This document shows positions 1 through 5,990 of a DNA stretch of 7,545 nt, piece by piece. The DNA lies in NCBI GenBank assembly GCA_029977605.1, contig JAPOKN010000047.1, positions 1 to 7,545 of the forward strand, given 5' to 3'. Position 1 is the stretch's first letter. Every line of letters begins with the position of its first letter. The translations under genes and the position numbers were made by a program. A model generated the notes under the pieces. It made no database searches. It had not been told where the DNA came from and saw only the letters and a program-made list of their open reading frames with translations. The DNA is from Methanobacteriota archaeon. GTDB lineage: Archaea; Thermoplasmatota; Poseidoniia; MGIII; CG-Epi1.

Positions 1-152
1 GTAAAATTGAAGAAAATTTAGCAGACAAGACTGAGCCGATTTTGGGTTTCAGGCCATCTTCTAAAGTAAAGAGAGGGCGAATTGGTATTATAATCAGTAT
101 AATTTGTATATTGATTGTAATAATTGAATTAATTAGATCTGATGTTATTTAA
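1..152 (+). CDS. 3' end of a gene for a protein with a C-terminal membrane helix (partial)
   Basis: An open frame enters from the left edge (first whole codon at base 3) and ends at TAA 150-152, giving the last 49 residues. They consist of a polar, acidic stretch, a basic patch (KVKRGR), then about 17 strongly hydrophobic residues rich in Ile (near residues 27-44 of the fragment) and a short polar tail ending SDVI. The basic patch before the helix fits an inside-to-outside orientation or a tail anchor. I do not recognise a family and assign no function. Support is the uninterrupted frame plus a coherent membrane segment; the fragment is short, so confidence is moderate. Confidence 0.55.
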   Translation, partial: KIEENLADKTEPILGFRPSSKVKRGRIGIIISIICILIVIIELIRSDVI

Positions 153-166
153 GTCCAGTAGAATAA

Positions 167-186
167 GGTGCCAAGGGCGAGATTTG
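167..186 (-). repeat. Truncated copy of a tRNA 3' end (direct repeat of 784-803)
   Basis: The plus strand reads ggtgccaagggcgagatttg, matching 18 of 20 bases of ggcgccgagggcgagatttg at 784-803; the last 13 bases are identical. In the tRNA-Ser gene these bases are CC of the CCA end, the discriminator, the acceptor 3' strand, the T-stem 3' strand and the start of the T loop. Beyond base 186 the similarity stops, and there is no complementary T-stem or acceptor 5' strand, so this is not a working tRNA. The orientation equals that of the real tRNA. Such 3'-end copies are what integration at a tRNA gene leaves behind, but the fragment could instead come from another tRNA gene. Confidence 0.7.
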
Positions 187-202
187 CAATGTTCTTAAGT
201 TC

Positions 203-208
203 TATATA
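203..208 (+). promoter_or_regulatory. TATA box of the DUF411 gene
   Basis: TATATA-type element (tctatatacc, 201-210). Counting about 26 bases downstream puts the transcription start next to the ATG at 229, rather than the upstream in-frame ATG at 211, which lies only a few bases from the box. This decides the start chosen for the gene and implies a leaderless mRNA. Confidence 0.55.
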
Positions 209-228
209 CCATGTTTAATTGTATAGCA

Positions 229-753
229 ATGGTGTCTAAAAAAGGTAAAAGATTGGGTCGCAAACAGTCAACTAGTGATTCACTGATAAATCGAATATCC
301 AGTAATCCCCAGCCTTATGTTGTGAGTGGTGTTTTACTTTGCTTCATTTTGGGAATAATCATATCCAATCTGCTCGACTCTTCTGAAAAGTCTGAAGTTA
401 TTGTTTACAAAACCACAACTTGCGGATGTTGCGGTGTTTATGTTGAAATGATGGAGGATGATGGTTGGGAAGTTGAAGTTAGAAACGTGGGCGATATTGA
501 GACAATCATGAATGAATATCAAATTCCAGATGACAAAAGAAGTTGTCATTTGTCACTGGTAGAAGGGTACTATGTAGTTGGGCATGTCCCTTTCGAAATT
601 ATAGATCAACTTCTTGAAGAAAAACCTGACATTGATGGAATTTCACTTCCAGGTATGCCTGCAGGATCGCCAGGTATGGGTGGTGAAAAGTCTGAAACTT
701 GGACGATTTACTCAATAAAAGATGGAAAATCAGAGATTTTTGCCGAATATTAA
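229..753 (+). CDS. Membrane-anchored DUF411/CopG-like metal-binding protein
   Basis: The product (174 aa from ATG 229; 180 aa if ATG 211 were used) has a basic N-terminus (KKGKRLGRK), one membrane helix at about residues 30-48, then a DUF411 domain that would lie outside the membrane by the positive-inside rule. Family hallmarks are all visible: TTCGCC (C65, C67, C68), SCH (C106, H107), GHVP (H119) and PGMPAGSPGM (141-150). DUF411 proteins have a thioredoxin-like fold; the characterised bacterial member CopG is a copper-resistance protein that binds a copper cluster through such Cys residues. Copper binding here is inferred from the conserved residues. The gene stands alone, with no copper ATPase or oxidase nearby, and lies between two copies of a tRNA 3' end. 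Upstream it has its own TATA box; a T5 tract at 766-770 may end transcription. Confidence 0.88.
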   Translation: MVSKKGKRLGRKQSTSDSLINRISSNPQPYVVSGVLLCFILGIIISNLLDSSEKSEVIVYKTTTCGCCGVYVEMMEDDGWEVEVRNVGDIETIMNEYQIPDDKRSCHLSLVEGYYVVGHVPFEIIDQLLEEKPDIDGISLPGMPAGSPGMGGEKSETWTIYSIKDGKSEIFAEY

Positions 754-765
754 TTAAAGTTTATG

Positions 766-782
766 ATTTTTCAAAATTAAAA
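766..782. terminator. Oligo-T tracts ending the converging DUF411 and tRNA-Ser transcripts
   Basis: On the plus strand TTTTT at 766-770 follows the DUF411 stop by 12 bases. On the minus strand TTTTAATTTT (782-773) follows the tRNA CCA end directly. Archaeal RNA polymerase terminates at oligo-T stretches without needing a hairpin, so this AT-rich gap probably serves both converging units. Confidence 0.5.
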
Positions 783-869
783 TGGCGCCGAGGGCGAGAT
801 TTGAACTCGCGAGGGATTGCTCCCACGGGCTTTCCAGGCCCGCGCTATACCAGGCTAAGCGACCTCGGC
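783..869 (-). tRNA. tRNA-Ser (anticodon GGA), CCA encoded
   Basis: Read on the minus strand, the acceptor stem GCCGAGG (869-863) pairs with CCTCGGC (793-787), followed by discriminator G (786), typical of serine tRNAs, and an encoded CCA (785-783). The anticodon stem CGGGC/GCCCG encloses loop CTGGAAA with anticodon GGA (835-833), reading UCC and UCU. A long variable arm (GGGAGCAATCCC) marks a class II tRNA, and the T arm GCGAG-TTCAAAT-CTCGC is complete. No intron is seen. Its 3' end is duplicated at 167-186, so it may have been an integration target. Confidence 0.96.
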
Positions 870-918
870 TGAGTCTTGATACATTGGCGGGGGGGTTTAG
901 AATTAAGCTAAGGCATAC

Positions 919-926
919 GTTTATTA
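919..926 (+). promoter_or_regulatory. Probable TATA box of the small gene at 966
   Basis: gtttatta lies in the gap between the divergent tRNA-Ser and small gene. A start about 26 bases downstream (near 949) would give a leader of roughly 17 bases containing GAGG at 957-960, a Shine-Dalgarno-like site five bases before TTG 966. This gene would then be leadered, unlike its neighbours. Confidence 0.4.
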
Positions 927-965
927 CGACACCTTTCGGCTGAATACACAGCTATAGAGGAATAT

Positions 966-1265
966 TTGGACGAAAAACAGAGAATAGAAGCCGAGAAGAA
1001 AAAAAACTTCAAGATTCGTATAAAATCGGTAATTGAAATGCTACAAGAGACATATTATCCAGGCCATGCCACTACAGCAAAAAGAGTAATTGAGCGTCAT
1101 TTAATTAGAGAATTTGGTCTCAAGCCTCGTGAAGCAACATATCACGGAGGCAACATTATTGATGAATTACAAGTAATGGGAATCTTGCAAAGAGTTCCTG
1201 AAGATGTAATTCGAAATGCACTCCTTACTATAGATATTAGAAAATTACAATCTCACAAGGCTTAG
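966..1265 (+). CDS. Small basic protein of unknown function
   Basis: The frame encodes 99 aa from a TTG codon at 966, preceded by GAGG (957-960) at a suitable distance. No ATG or GTG occurs in frame between the upstream stop (909-911) and this point, and the first internal Met would remove about a fifth of the protein. The N-terminal 20 residues are highly charged (DEKQRIEAEKKK). The rest looks mostly helical: an IKSVIEMLQETYYPGHATTAKRV segment, then REFGLKPREATYHG and a C-terminal hydrophobic run. The pattern loosely suggests a small helix-turn-helix or RNA-binding fold, but I recognise no family. The stop codon overlaps the CoaBC stop on the other strand by two bases, so the two genes converge with no gap. 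Confidence 0.65.
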   Translation: MDEKQRIEAEKKKNFKIRIKSVIEMLQETYYPGHATTAKRVIERHLIREFGLKPREATYHGGNIIDELQVMGILQRVPEDVIRNALLTIDIRKLQSHKA

Positions 1266-2443
1266 ATTTTTTTAGAAATTTCTTTTAATATTGATTTTGA
1301 AGCATTAATTTTGGTGTCTTCGATCCACTTATTCCCTTTCTTTGTTATGATAGCTAATTTTGTATTTTCCTCCCCTAAAACTTTGGAATGATTTGCTACA
1401 ACAAAGTCTGAATTTTTCAAAAGAGCACTTCCTTTTTCAATTAAATCATCGTCATTAAGGCCAGATTCTAGTTTGAAAGCACACAGTATTCCTTTGTGCT
1501 TCTTTCGGATCATTTCGATACTTTTTTTAGCTTTTTTTAGTTTAATTTCAGGTATTTTTTTGGAACTTATTTTACCTTTATTTTTGATTGGAATAAAGTC
1601 AGATAATGCTGCGGGAACAAGTATTGCATCATACTTTCCAAGTTTTTTTATTTTTTGATTTAAATCATAAGTTGAACTAAAATTCTTTTGTGTAATCCAT
1701 TCACCAACTGTTTCAGTCGTATTCCCCATCCAAAGTTCTACCTCAGCACCCATGCTGAATGCAGTTTCAGCAATATGTTTTGCCATTTTACCAGTTGATT
1801 TGTTAGTTATTACTCTAACATCATCAAGTTCTTCACTACTTCCACCTCCGATGACTAGAATTTTACTTTTTTTTAAATCATTTGAGCCAGCAACTTTGCA
1901 TGCTTCTGCAGTTATTCTAAACTTTGAAGGCAATTTAGCCTTACCTTCAACCATTATTGGCTCTAAAACGGTCGCAAATTTACTTACTTCTTTCAAATTT
2001 TGCTTTATAATTTTAGAATTTGCCATATTTTTGTCCATTGCAGGTGCTACAATCATCGGTGTTTTTGCACCAATACAGGTTAGAGCAACTAACATTGGTG
2101 GATTGTCTCCAATTCCATGGACCATTTTACCTAAACTAGTAGCACAACAAGGGGCAATAATCAATAAGTCAGCGTCATGTCCAGCTATAACGTGTTCTAC
2201 TTGTCCAGTTATCTCTTTGATTATAGGCTTGCCACAAGCAAATTCCAATGCCTTTTCACCAACTAATTCGAGAGCAGCCCTGTTAGCTACAATAGTAACA
2301 TTTGCTCCATATCTTAGTAATTCTCTGGCAATTCCCACACTTTCAACACAAGATACCGATCCAGTTACGGCTAACCAGACATTCTTATTTTTGAGATAAT
2401 CTCCTTTAGGAGTTACATTGTTAGCAGGATGATGTTTATTCAT
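1262..2443 (-). CDS. coaBC: CoaBC: phosphopantothenoylcysteine synthetase/decarboxylase
   Basis: This bifunctional coenzyme A enzyme (393 aa) joins 4'-phosphopantothenate to cysteine, then decarboxylates the product to 4'-phosphopantetheine. The N-terminal CoaC flavoprotein half (about 20-185) has the FMN-binding TGSVS loop (27-31), a probable catalytic His84 (VEHVIAGHDADL) and PAMDKNM (134-140). The C-terminal CoaB half (about 190-393) has the nucleotide-binding GGG, the RVITNKSTGKM motif with N214 (matching the E. coli SNHSSGKM segment), ALSDF (279-283), a Lys-rich GKISSKK loop and AFKLESG (322-328). In the PxMNxxM motif the usual Asn is Asp137. The E. coli-type Cys flap motif is replaced by EGKAKLPS, as I recall from other archaeal CoaBC. 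The start overlaps the upstream regulator gene by eight bases (ATGAATAA), so translation is probably coupled; no clear ribosome site is seen. Confidence 0.95.
   Translation of the reverse strand: MNKHHPANNVTPKGDYLKNKNVWLAVTGSVSCVESVGIARELLRYGANVTIVANRAALELVGEKALEFACGKPIIKEITGQVEHVIAGHDADLLIIAPCCATSLGKMVHGIGDNPPMLVALTCIGAKTPMIVAPAMDKNMANSKIIKQNLKEVSKFATVLEPIMVEGKAKLPSKFRITAEACKVAGSNDLKKSKILVIGGGSSEELDDVRVITNKSTGKMAKHIAETAFSMGAEVELWMGNTTETVGEWITQKNFSSTYDLNQKIKKLGKYDAILVPAALSDFIPIKNKGKISSKKIPEIKLKKAKKSIEMIRKKHKGILCAFKLESGLNDDDLIEKGSALLKNSDFVVANHSKVLGEENTKLAIITKKGNKWIEDTKINASKSILKEISKKI
1267..1273 (+). terminator. T7 tract after the small gene
   Basis: Seven T residues start one base after the TAG stop of the 966-1265 gene. 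They lie inside the last codons of coaBC on the other strand, where the sequence doubles as Lys codons, so the plus-strand transcript would end within the opposing gene. Confidence 0.5.
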
Positions 2444-3338
2444 TTGTTTCAGATATTTGCTTAATTATTTTCTTATATTGGTCTAAAATCATTTCAATTT
2501 CGGTTTCAATCTTTTGCCATCCTTTTTTCATTGATCCTTTCCGTAAATGGAAAGCGCTGGTTGGTGGTCCACCGTCTGCAGCTCTGCATCTTTCGATAAG
2601 CCCTAGCGAGATGAGTTTGTTCAAATGCCTGTATGCAGTAGGTCTTGTAGTTTCTATCCAAGCAGCTACTTCTTCAGCAGTCCATGCCCTATCAGGTCTT
2701 TGTAAGAAACACTCATCAATAATTTTGTATGGCATTGATTCATTGTAAGGATAATGGTGATTAGAGAGTAATCCGATGCCTCTTCCTAATGTCCCTAAGT
2801 CACTTTCGTATGTTGCCTCTTCCTCTCTCTTAACTTCTCTCAATTTTATTTCAAAATTTTCTTCTTTACCGACATTTATCATATCATTAGGAACTTCATT
2901 TTTTGATTCTTTTAATTTTTTATTTAGATTATCAACTATTTCGCGATATGTTTCTAAAGAAATTCTAGCTCTATTCTCAACACCAGCCCATGCTTTATTC
3001 AAATCATAATGCCAGAGTCTTACTTTTTTTGGATCCTCAGCTTTCCCTGGAAAATCCTCAGTTAAAAATCCAACTTCTCTTAACCATTGTAAGTGTCTGT
3101 AAATTGCTTGTAATGGAACACCTAATTCCTTTGCAATTTCACTGGTTGTCCATGACTTTTTAGGATGAGGTATCAGACATTTGGTAAATAATAAAATTCC
3201 AGTTTGAGATCTTTTTGTAACTTTGTTTCTTCCCCCATCGTTACCTAAAAATCCAATAGCTCTTAGAAAATCAGTAACTAATTGCTCAGTTGTACTTCCA
3301 TAATCACTGTTCAAACTTCTTATTTTTAATTTGAACAT
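2436..3338 (-). CDS. Protein with two winged-helix DNA-binding domains
   Basis: The 300-residue product carries two related helix-turn-helix segments. Residues 58-92 (PKKSWTTSEIAKEL...YRHLQWLREVGFL) align without gaps to 214-248 (PDRAWTAEEVAAW...YRHLNKLISLGLI), with 11 of 35 residues identical including W-T, A and YRHL. Each is followed by a wing-like stretch and then helices; a charged, probably flexible linker (about 120-185) and a C-terminal amphipathic helix (about 273-297) complete it. It is most likely a transcription regulator; its targets are unknown. I prefer ATG 3338 over the in-frame GTG 3347: ATG overlaps the upstream TAA by one base (TAATG) and has GGGAG eight bases before it. 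Location between a membrane/TPR gene and coaBC makes it an operon member; control of CoA synthesis is only a possibility. Confidence 0.85.
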   Translation of the reverse strand: MFKLKIRSLNSDYGSTTEQLVTDFLRAIGFLGNDGGRNKVTKRSQTGILLFTKCLIPHPKKSWTTSEIAKELGVPLQAIYRHLQWLREVGFLTEDFPGKAEDPKKVRLWHYDLNKAWAGVENRARISLETYREIVDNLNKKLKESKNEVPNDMINVGKEENFEIKLREVKREEEATYESDLGTLGRGIGLLSNHHYPYNESMPYKIIDECFLQRPDRAWTAEEVAAWIETTRPTAYRHLNKLISLGLIERCRAADGGPPTSAFHLRKGSMKKGWQKIETEIEMILDQYKKIIKQISETNE

Positions 3339-5182
3339 TAATCCCACTCCCTAGTATCGAGTTTTTCTAGAATTTTAGCTTTAAACTTTCTAGCTTTCTG
3401 ATTACCTGGGTTTAGAGCTAATAATCGGTGAATATCTCCCATGGAGTCTCCTAATTTCTTTTCTTCAAAGTGGCATTCAGCTCTTTCCCATAGGGCAGAT
3501 TCATCTTCTGAATCAATCTCTAAGATTCTTGAAAGTGCCATGATAAGTAATTCTTTTTTGTCCTGTGAACGATAGACTTTAGCTAATTTTCTCCATCCAT
3601 TTTTCAAGTCAGGACGTATGTTTACTGCTTTTGAATATCCTTTAGCATCTGCTCTTTCATAATCTCCAATACTGTAGTAAATATCGCCTCTAACCATGTA
3701 AGGCCTGTAATCTTCCTTGAGTAATGCAATAGATTTTTCAATAGATTTTAGAGCTTCTTTCACCCTTTCTAATTTTGATTGTACTCTCCCTAATCCTAAG
3801 TATGCAAATCCGTGGTTACTATCTAGTTCCAGAGCAATAACATAAGCATCTTCAGCTTCAATTAATTTTTCTCTTCTCTCTTTCATTTGAGCTAATTTTA
3901 GCCAAGCTTCACCATGAGTGTATCTTATTTCGGTAGAATTTAGATAACAGGCTTCAGCTTCTTCCCATTGCTTAAGTTTTCTATGTAATTCACCTTTTTC
4001 AAACCATAAGTCTTCATTATTCTGGTCTATTTCTAAAGCCATAGAGTAGTAAGTAATTGATCGGCCGTATTCTCGGTGGCCTGTCAGTGCTCTAGCTTTG
4101 CTAAGCCACATTCTTGAATCCTGCATCAATACTCCATCTCGTTGGGCTCGTCTAATCAAACGATTAGAAGCATCCAATGCTTTACTTGGGAATCCTTTTT
4201 CCAAAAGTGACTGAGAATTAGATAATATTTTTTCTCTTGCTTCTCGGTCAGTTCTCCTCAAAATAAAGAGCAATCCTGAACCAGTCATAGGTAAACCGCC
4301 TCCAAGGAATCCTCCGGAAGCTAGATTTGGTTCAATCAGCCATCCAATACCTGCAAGTCCAGTAATGTAACATCCAATAACGAATCCAGCAAGTTGGTAT
4401 CTTCTGTGATGCAAACCTGCTAGCCCCATACCAAGGAAAAGTAAAGGAATAAGTAACAACCACACTGATTCTTCAATCCAACTGTAAACAGACATCAGTA
4501 AAACAATAGTTAGAATCAGTGATCCTCCAAATGCAATTGCTACAGCATAAGGTACTAAATTTTTCTCCAGCAATCCTAATCCATAAATTAGCATTACAAT
4601 TCCTATGCTTCCAGCATAAACAGAGATAGTGATTACAGCTCTGAGCGAAATGTCTGCATCACATTTAGCTTCTGAAAACTCGGTTAAACAATCATTATTC
4701 TGAATTTGGTAAATCATAAAAAATAGTGTAACAAGAACGCTTCCTACTGATAGTATCAGCCCAGAAAGTCTAACATCTACATTTTTTTCATGAATTTTAT
4801 TATAAACGTTGTAAGATATTAGAGTTCCACACATTGCGGAAAACAGTAGCATTGTTGAAAGTAAAACCCCTGTATATTTCAAATATTCACTTTCTACAAA
4901 ATTCCATGCAATAAAATTAAAAGTACTGATCAAGAAAATAGCTAGAGTCCAGAGAACTACCTTTCTGCTTCTTCCATCTAAGTATTCGATACTATTGTTG
5001 ATAAATTGTGTAAATGGACTTTCTTCTTCTTCCTCATTTTCTTCCTCAGCACCAAGTTTTTTTGTATATTCTATAGGTGCACTTTCTTCCTCTTCTTCAG
5101 TAGAACTAGCCTCAATTTCAGGTTCATCTTCAACCTTTTCTTCCTCTATGGAATTATCTTCAATCTGTTCTTCTTCTGCCAT
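3338..5182 (-). CDS. Eight-helix membrane protein with acidic N-terminus and C-terminal TPR array
   Basis: The 614-aa product has three parts. Residues 1-60 are extremely acidic (27 Glu/Asp) and probably disordered. Residues 74-308 hold about eight hydrophobic helices (near 74-95, 104-125, 141-159, 182-203, 211-232, 239-257, 264-283 and, more weakly, 293-308), which puts both ends in the cytoplasm. Residues about 315-610 form roughly six or seven tetratricopeptide repeats, seen as recurring W/Y-x-x-x-G/A ... A-x-x-x-Y/I-x-x-A-L patterns spaced about 34 residues. TPRs bind partner proteins, so a membrane scaffold is plausible, but the ligand is unknown. Two Cys (165, 174) sit in the predicted outside loop between helices 3 and 4. 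It is the first gene of the operon with the winged-helix gene and coaBC; no enzymatic motif is evident. Confidence 0.88.
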   Translation of the reverse strand: MAEEEQIEDNSIEEEKVEDEPEIEASSTEEEEESAPIEYTKKLGAEEENEEEEESPFTQFINNSIEYLDGRSRKVVLWTLAIFLISTFNFIAWNFVESEYLKYTGVLLSTMLLFSAMCGTLISYNVYNKIHEKNVDVRLSGLILSVGSVLVTLFFMIYQIQNNDCLTEFSEAKCDADISLRAVITISVYAGSIGIVMLIYGLGLLEKNLVPYAVAIAFGGSLILTIVLLMSVYSWIEESVWLLLIPLLFLGMGLAGLHHRRYQLAGFVIGCYITGLAGIGWLIEPNLASGGFLGGGLPMTGSGLLFILRRTDREAREKILSNSQSLLEKGFPSKALDASNRLIRRAQRDGVLMQDSRMWLSKARALTGHREYGRSITYYSMALEIDQNNEDLWFEKGELHRKLKQWEEAEACYLNSTEIRYTHGEAWLKLAQMKERREKLIEAEDAYVIALELDSNHGFAYLGLGRVQSKLERVKEALKSIEKSIALLKEDYRPYMVRGDIYYSIGDYERADAKGYSKAVNIRPDLKNGWRKLAKVYRSQDKKELLIMALSRILEIDSEDESALWERAECHFEEKKLGDSMGDIHRLLALNPGNQKARKFKAKILEKLDTREWD

Positions 5183-5205
5183 TTAACCTTGTAAAGATAT
5201 TATGG

Positions 5206-5213
5206 GTATATAA
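5206..5213 (-). promoter_or_regulatory. TATA box of the membrane/TPR-HTH-coaBC operon
   Basis: The minus strand reads TTATATAC, centred about 28 bases before ATG 5182, so the transcript would start at or within a couple of bases of the start codon. It is the only convincing promoter for the three overlapping genes. The 60-base gap it occupies also holds the end of the nfu unit (T4 at 5242-5239 just after its stop). Confidence 0.6.
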
Positions 5214-5242
5214 TGCAAGTATTAAAACTGACGCTTAGAAAA

Positions 5243-5956
5243 TTAATGACAACCGCATCCGCCGCCGCCACCTTGGCTTGGGCCTGCATCGGTACTGCAA
5301 CTACCGCCGCTGGATTGACCACCAGAGCTGCATCCACAGCCTCCTCCAGTTTGGCCAGCCTGTGGTATAGGTTGAGTATAGTATGGATTTTCACCTTCAG
5401 AGTGATCAGTCATATCAACAATTTCGTTTACACCGTCAACTTTTGCCACAATGTAAGATTCTACTCCTTGTTTCAGTGTAATGCTTGATGCTGAACATCC
5501 TTGGCATCCACCACCCATTGTGACGAAAGCTTTTCCATCATTTACGCTGTGTAAAGTAATTACTCCACCGTGGGCTGCAATGCTAGGATTAACATCATTT
5601 TTGATCAATAAATTTACTTGAGTGAATAAGTCTGCATCTCCGATATCCATGACTTCTTCTTCTACAGCAGGTTCACCGGTTTTAATTTGTTCACGAATTA
5701 CTCCACCGATTTCTTTTCCAATAGCTGGCCAACTTTCAACATTGTCTCCAGTTAGTGTAACGGCTGAACCGCTAATACTTACTCCAGCAATGTATGGTAA
5801 AGCTAGTAGTTTTGCAGCTAAAGGTGCCTTGCTTGTGTCAGAATCTCTATCGAAGCTAACAGGAGAACGAGAAAGTACTTCGGCTTCTAGTACAAATCTA
5901 CATTTTTGTGGGTCTGCAGTTGGTTCACCGCGTATTCTGATTTCCTGTGCTAACAT
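5243..5956 (-). CDS. nfu: Nfu-type Fe-S cluster scaffold/carrier with Gly/Cys-rich tail
   Basis: Nfu proteins hold a [4Fe-4S] cluster between two subunits and hand it to target enzymes. Of the 237 residues, about 1-92 resemble the Nfu_N domain of mitochondrial NFU1 (SKAPLAAKLLALPYIAGVSISG, then a beta strand and a WPAIGKEIGGVI helix). Residues about 109-185 form the NifU C-terminal domain with DVNPSIAAHGGVI and the cluster-binding C151-x-x-C154 (GGGCQGCSAS). A linker leads to a Gly/Ser tail (about 200-237) containing CGC at 207-209, C220 and a terminal CGCH (234-237), which is not part of typical Nfu. It lies 34 bases downstream of the mrp-like gene, forming a carrier-scaffold pair, but has its own TATA box. 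The cytoplasmic role is inferred from the absence of a signal peptide. Confidence 0.92.
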   Translation of the reverse strand: MLAQEIRIRGEPTADPQKCRFVLEAEVLSRSPVSFDRDSDTSKAPLAAKLLALPYIAGVSISGSAVTLTGDNVESWPAIGKEIGGVIREQIKTGEPAVEEEVMDIGDADLFTQVNLLIKNDVNPSIAAHGGVITLHSVNDGKAFVTMGGGCQGCSASSITLKQGVESYIVAKVDGVNEIVDMTDHSEGENPYYTQPIPQAGQTGGGCGCSSGGQSSGGSCSTDAGPSQGGGGGCGCH

Positions 5957-5966
5957 AATTGTTTAC
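5956..5966 (-). promoter_or_regulatory. 11-bp element shared with the mrp promoter
   Basis: GTAAACAATTA (minus strand) begins 11 bases downstream of the TATA box edge, and its final A is the A of the nfu start codon. The identical 11 bases occur at 7377-7367 in the mrp promoter at the same distance from its TATA box. The position around the transcription start fits a repressor operator or an initiator-region motif. Confidence 0.4.
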
Positions 5967-5976
5967 TTCTATTGTG

Positions 5977-5984
5977 ATTAATAA
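5977..5984 (-). promoter_or_regulatory. TATA box of nfu
   Basis: TTATTAAT on the minus strand, within the 34-base gap after mrp and centred about 24-25 bases before ATG 5956. A start there gives an essentially leaderless nfu mRNA, so nfu can be transcribed apart from mrp, although readthrough is also possible because no strong T tract separates them. Confidence 0.55.
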
Positions 5985-5990
5985 GGGTTC

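Noticed and set aside
889..895. Run of seven G residues upstream of the tRNA-Ser gene
   Set aside because: A single short homopolymer with no partner for a quadruplex or hairpin; could also be a sequencing-error-prone spot but nothing depends on it.
999..1006. A8 run with flanking gaag/cttc inside the small gene, a possible minus-strand terminator for coaBC
   Set aside because: It would lie more than 250 bases beyond the coaBC stop, the tiny palindrome is easily chance, and the run is explained by Lys/Asn codons.
1752..2399. Long plus-strand open frame opposite coaBC
   Set aside because: It is antisense to well-conserved CoaBC motifs and its translation is Ser/Leu/Ile-rich without any recognisable domain or promoter.
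5020..5180. Repeated ttc/tcc triplets resembling a microsatellite
   Set aside because: They are the antisense of GAA/GAG Glu codons in the acidic N-terminus of the membrane/TPR protein; coding composition explains them.
5213..5488. Plus-strand open frame rich in Ala/Thr opposite the nfu tail
   Set aside because: Its composition is the mirror of the Gly/Cys-rich tail codons; the minus-strand Nfu reading is coherent and keeps the CxxC domain.
5622..5981. Plus-strand open frame opposite the Nfu N-terminal domain
   Set aside because: Shadow of the conserved nfu frame, with no start signal or family resemblance.
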